Source: Parachlamydiaceae bacterium (lineage in GTDB: Bacteria > Chlamydiota > Chlamydiia > Chlamydiales > Parachlamydiaceae). From it: 7,855 nucleotides of DNA. The translations under genes were made by a program, and so were the position numbers. Positions within the stretch are counted from its first letter, which is position 1. Each line of letters opens with the position of its first letter. The stretch spans positions 1 through 7,855 of the forward strand of contig JACCVN010000052.1 of NCBI GenBank assembly GCA_013698165.1. Direction: 5' to 3'. Shown here in pieces: positions 5,409 through 7,855 of the stretch. The notes beneath the pieces are model-generated. The model was not told the DNA's origin and searched no databases. It was given only the letters and a program-made list of their open reading frames with translations.

Positions 5409-7262
5409 ATGGTTGTTGAACGCTCGGAAGTTGATCTTAAAGACCGTTGGAATGTAGAAGCTCTTTTCCCTAATTTGGAATCTTGGCAGGTTGCTTATGA
5501 TACAGCCTATCCCGACCAAAAACCTCGCTGGCCGGAAATTGAAGCGCTTAAAGGTCATTTGGGTGATGAAGATCCCGAAGTGATGAAAGCAGCGCTAGAT
5601 CTTTATTTTTCCCATGACCGTTTGCTTTCTGCGCTCTACACTTATGCGCATTTACGACATGACGAAGATATTACTCATGATGATCATAAAGTCGCCTTTA
5701 GCCGCATAACAGCCATCGCCCACGATTTTGCTCAAGAAACTGCCTGGATTGAGCCGGAGCTAATTTCTCTCCCGGAAAACACGCTGAATGAACTGATAAA
5801 ATCGCCGCAGTTAAAAGATTACCGTTTCCATCTGGATAAAATCATCCGTCTTAAAAAGCATACATTGCCTCCTGAGCAAGAAGAAATAATGGCCCGCACA
5901 GGCAAAGCTATGCAAACGCCTTATAAGGCTTTTAGCGCTATAAATGACGCGGACTTCAAGTTTAATAAAGTGGAAGATAGCAACGGAAATGAACTTGAGC
6001 TGACACATTCTCTATATGGAATGTATATTCGCGGACACGACCGTCCATTACGTGAAAACGCCTTTATGACATATCACAACAAGTATATGAATTATGAAAA
6101 CACCTTGTGCGAGCTATTGAATGGCCAGTTACAATCGCATATCTTTAATTCAAGAGTTCGCCATTATTCCTCTTCATTAGAAGCGGCACTCTTCCCCAAA
6201 AACATTGATGTCAGCGTTTACCATTCTCTCATAAAGGCAGTAAGTTCAGAGATAGGGTCTTTGCATAAATATATGGGCCTTCGCAAAGAGATCCTGGGAC
6301 TTGAAGAGCTGCATCTTTATGATGTCTATGTCCCTCTGACTGAAGAATTTGATATGACAATCCCCTATGATGAAGCTGAAGATTTGATCATTGAATCTGT
6401 AGCCCCTTTAGGGACACAGTACCAAGAGATCTTGAAAAAGGGCCTTAAAAATCAACGGTGGGTCGATCGCTACGAAAACAAAAACAAACGCTCCGGGGGC
6501 TATTCCAGTGGTAGCTATGACACACTCCCCTATATCCTAATGAATTACAAAGGTCAAATTAAGGATTTACTGACCCTTGCTCATGAAATTGGACATAGCA
6601 TGCATAGCGTTTACACGCATATGAACCAACCATATCAATATGGATCGTATCCGATCTTTTTAGCAGAGGTCGCCTCGACATTTAATGAAGAGTTACTCGG
6701 CCAGCTTCTGCTGAAGCGCGCCAAATCCACCGAAGAGCGGATCTACCTTATCAACCAAAAAATTGAAGATATCCGGGGAACCCTCTTCCGCCAAACGATG
6801 TTCGCAGAATTTGAACTAATGCTGCATGAGCTTTTAGAAAAAGACCAGCCTTTGACACCCCAACTACTACGTCAGAAATACCGGGAACTTAATCAAAAAT
6901 ATTTTGGTCCTGACTTTGTTTTTGACCGCGAAGGCGAAATTGAATGGGCAAGAATTCCTCATTTCTACTACAACTTCTACGTATTCCAATATGCCACCGG
7001 CATCAGTGCAGCATTAGCTCTGGCAGATCAAGTGACTAAAGGCGGAAAAGAAGAACAGCAAAAATATCTGACATTTTTATCTGCAGGCTGCAGCCAGTAT
7101 CCAATTGAGATACTGAAAAACGCCGGTGTTGACATGGGTACCCCCGGGCCGGTCAAAACAGCGATCAGCAGATTCTCGAAACTGGTAGATGAACTTGAAG
7201 AGCTGCTGGGGTCAAAAAAGGATTCAAAGTCATTTAAGGATTCTAAGTCATTGAAGAGGTAA
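5409..7262 (+). CDS. pepF: Oligoendopeptidase F (M3 metallopeptidase)
   Basis: A 617-residue cytoplasmic zinc peptidase of family M3 that cleaves short peptides, probably in turnover of degradation products. The zinc site is LAHEIGHSMHS, with His392, Glu393 and His396; the third ligand is Glu420 in FLAEVASTFNE. YTHM and the C-terminal IPHFYYNFYVFQYATGISAA are typical of the PepF/M3B branch. The length matches the family (about 600 residues). The start is supported by GGAGG (5397-5401) 7 bases before ATG. The last residues, KDSKSFKDSKSLKR, are an 18-base tandem duplication beyond the conserved domain and look like a late addition. The gene precedes groES-groEL in the same direction, but the groES control region between them suggests separate transcription. 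The pepF-groES-groEL order recalls Chlamydia. Confidence 0.96.
   Translation: MVVERSEVDLKDRWNVEALFPNLESWQVAYDTAYPDQKPRWPEIEALKGHLGDEDPEVMKAALDLYFSHDRLLSALYTYAHLRHDEDITHDDHKVAFSRITAIAHDFAQETAWIEPELISLPENTLNELIKSPQLKDYRFHLDKIIRLKKHTLPPEQEEIMARTGKAMQTPYKAFSAINDADFKFNKVEDSNGNELELTHSLYGMYIRGHDRPLRENAFMTYHNKYMNYENTLCELLNGQLQSHIFNSRVRHYSSSLEAALFPKNIDVSVYHSLIKAVSSEIGSLHKYMGLRKEILGLEELHLYDVYVPLTEEFDMTIPYDEAEDLIIESVAPLGTQYQEILKKGLKNQRWVDRYENKNKRSGGYSSGSYDTLPYILMNYKGQIKDLLTLAHEIGHSMHSVYTHMNQPYQYGSYPIFLAEVASTFNEELLGQLLLKRAKSTEERIYLINQKIEDIRGTLFRQTMFAEFELMLHELLEKDQPLTPQLLRQKYRELNQKYFGPDFVFDREGEIEWARIPHFYYNFYVFQYATGISAALALADQVTKGGKEEQQKYLTFLSAGCSQYPIEILKNAGVDMGTPGPVKTAISRFSKLVDELEELLGSKKDSKSFKDSKSLKR
7218..7253 (+). 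repeat. 18-bp tandem duplication at the pepF 3' end
   Basis: Units 7218-7235 and 7236-7253 agree at 16 of 18 bases and encode KDSKSF and KDSKSL. They are in frame, so the gene is not disrupted and ends at TAA 7260-7262. The added tail is Lys/Ser-rich and falls outside the peptidase domain. Confidence 0.7.
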
Positions 7263-7275
7263 ATGTTAGGAAAGT

Positions 7276-7302
7276 TTAGCAATCAATAGCTATTACTGCT
7301 AA
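7276..7302. promoter_or_regulatory. Degenerate CIRCE operator (HrcA site)
   Basis: TTAGCA (7276-7281), 15 bases, TGCTAA (7297-7302) has exactly the geometry of CIRCE (TTAGCACTC-N9-GAGTGCTAA). The left half matches 8 of 9 and the right half 7 of 9; the three mismatches are all in the inner CTC/GAG positions. Flanking AAAG/CTTT extend the symmetry with a one-base bulge. It lies 7 bases upstream of the groES -35 box. In Chlamydia HrcA represses groE and dnaK through CIRCE, so heat-shock repression of groESL is expected here. Confidence 0.75.
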
Positions 7303-7309
7303 CTTTCTC

Positions 7310-7338
7310 TTGAAAAAAATTGCTGCTCACTTTACGAT
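7310..7338 (+). promoter_or_regulatory. groESL promoter candidate
   Basis: TTGAAA (7310-7315) and TACGAT (7333-7338) are separated by exactly 17 bases and fit the housekeeping sigma consensus at five of six and four of six positions. Transcription would start near 7345, leaving a leader of about 38 bases before groES. Confidence 0.55.
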
Positions 7339-7340
7339 TA

Positions 7341-7368
7341 AAGTTCAGCAAATAAATAAGCTAAACTT
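7341..7368 (+). repeat. Second inverted repeat just before the groES ribosome binding site
   Basis: AAGTTCAGC (7341-7349) and GCTAAACTT (7360-7368) pair at 8 of 9 positions around a 10-base A/T-rich spacer. The half-sites resemble those of the CIRCE element (AAGTTTAGC), but the spacer is 7 bases too short for CIRCE. The right arm abuts AAGGAG (7369-7374). It could be a second HrcA-related site or a small leader hairpin that affects ribosome access. Confidence 0.5.
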
Positions 7369-7382
7369 AAGGAGATACTCAA

Positions 7383-7730
7383 ATGCTTCATACACAAGAA
7401 TCATCATGCTGCAAACAGCAAAATAAAACTAACTGCTCAGTAAAATTTCGCCCTTTAGAAAGTCGCGTTCTAGTTAAACGACTAGAAGCAGAAGATAAAC
7501 TTAAAGGTGGAATCCTTTTACCCGAAACAGCAAAGAAGAAGCAGGAACAAGCCCTCGTTGTTGCGGCAGGCCCAGGCAAGAAAGATAAAAATGGACAACT
7601 GATTGCTATGCCTGTGAAAGTTGGCGACACAATTCTGATGGAAAAATATTCAGGCCAGGAAATCACTCTAGAAGATCAGGATTATGTGGTCCTTAAAGCC
7701 GACGATATCATCGCCATCATCGAAAAATAA
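7383..7730 (+). CDS. groES: GroES co-chaperonin (10 kDa)
   Basis: A 115-residue co-chaperonin that forms the heptameric lid of the GroEL cage and acts in the cytoplasm. FRPLESRVLVKR (22-33), the mobile loop GGILLPETAKKKQE (42-55) with its hydrophobic GroEL-binding tripeptide, the GPGKKDKNGQ turn, and the C-terminal EKYSGQEI...YVVLKADDIIAIIE are all family hallmarks. The start is firm: AAGGAG (7369-7374) lies 8 bases before ATG. The N-terminus carries roughly 20 residues ahead of the first conserved strand, including Cys9, Cys10 and Cys18 (SSCCKQQNKTNC), which is unusual for GroES. It is followed after 24 bases by groEL, with which it forms an operon under the CIRCE-controlled promoter. Confidence 0.97.
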   Translation: MLHTQESSCCKQQNKTNCSVKFRPLESRVLVKRLEAEDKLKGGILLPETAKKKQEQALVVAAGPGKKDKNGQLIAMPVKVGDTILMEKYSGQEITLEDQDYVVLKADDIIAIIEK

Positions 7731-7754
7731 TTTATTCATTAAGGAGCACGCACC

Positions 7755-7855
7755 ATGACTGCAAAAGACATTAAATTCAAAGAAGATGCACGCCAACGCA
7801 TCTTAAAAGGCGTACGCATTCTTGCCGACGCTGTCAAAGTCACACTTGGTCCCAA
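7755..7855 (+). CDS. groEL: GroEL chaperonin, 5' end only
   Basis: The first 33 codons of the 60-kDa chaperonin run off the window edge. The visible sequence MTAKDIKFKEDARQRILKGV continues through LADAVKVTLGP (23-33), the conserved N-terminus whose VTLGP stretch leads into the ATP-binding region. AAGGAG (7741-7746) lies 8 bases before ATG. GroEL folds newly made proteins with the GroES lid encoded just upstream. The start resembles chlamydial GroEL1. Nothing can be said of the rest. Confidence 0.97.
   Translation, partial: MTAKDIKFKEDARQRILKGVRILADAVKVTLGP

Overview
The window looks like chromosomal DNA from a member of the Chlamydiae, most likely an environmental, amoeba-associated lineage. 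The main support is the co-directional order pepF, groES, groEL at the right end, which I recall from Chlamydia. Other support is the chlamydial-looking GroEL N-terminus, a CIRCE-like operator before groES, and the rpiA, DUF151 nuclease and HPr genes nearby. Base composition is moderately A+T-rich. The phylum call is an inference from gene order and motifs, not from a database search.

Layout. Positions 1-361 hold no convincing gene. They carry a Shine-Dalgarno-like site with no start codon and a very long hairpin (about 111-250) with 30-bp perfect arms. Next is a minus-strand cluster read right to left: a Nif3/DUF34 metal-binding protein (3424-2669), a VKOR-thioredoxin disulfide-forming fusion (2500-1430) and a Cys/Met-metabolism PLP-fold protein (1414-362). 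The last has Asn where the family has its PLP-binding Lys. Divergent from nif3 on the plus strand are ribose-5-phosphate isomerase A (3520-4224) and an overlapping DUF151 bifunctional-nuclease gene (4214-4627). These converge on the minus-strand HPr gene (4969-4676).

Between ptsH and pepF lies a 439-bp divergent intergenic region (4970-5408). It is dominated by a roughly 170-bp degenerate palindrome with a perfect 24-bp core stem, plus further copies of a short motif (CCTAAAGTC-RAG type). The same motif recurs beside the hairpin at the left end, so both islands look like remnants of one non-autonomous repeat family.

The right end is pepF (M3 oligoendopeptidase F), then a control region with a degenerate CIRCE operator, a -35/-10 pair and a second inverted repeat just before the ribosome binding site. 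groES follows, with an unusual Cys-bearing N-terminus, and then the first 101 bases of groEL.

Most of the genes are housekeeping. The items most worth follow-up are the lysine-less PLP-fold protein, the VKOR-thioredoxin fusion with a strong internal start site, the repeat family in the two noncoding islands, and the arrangement of inverted repeats around the groES promoter. I do not see a clearly new multi-gene system.
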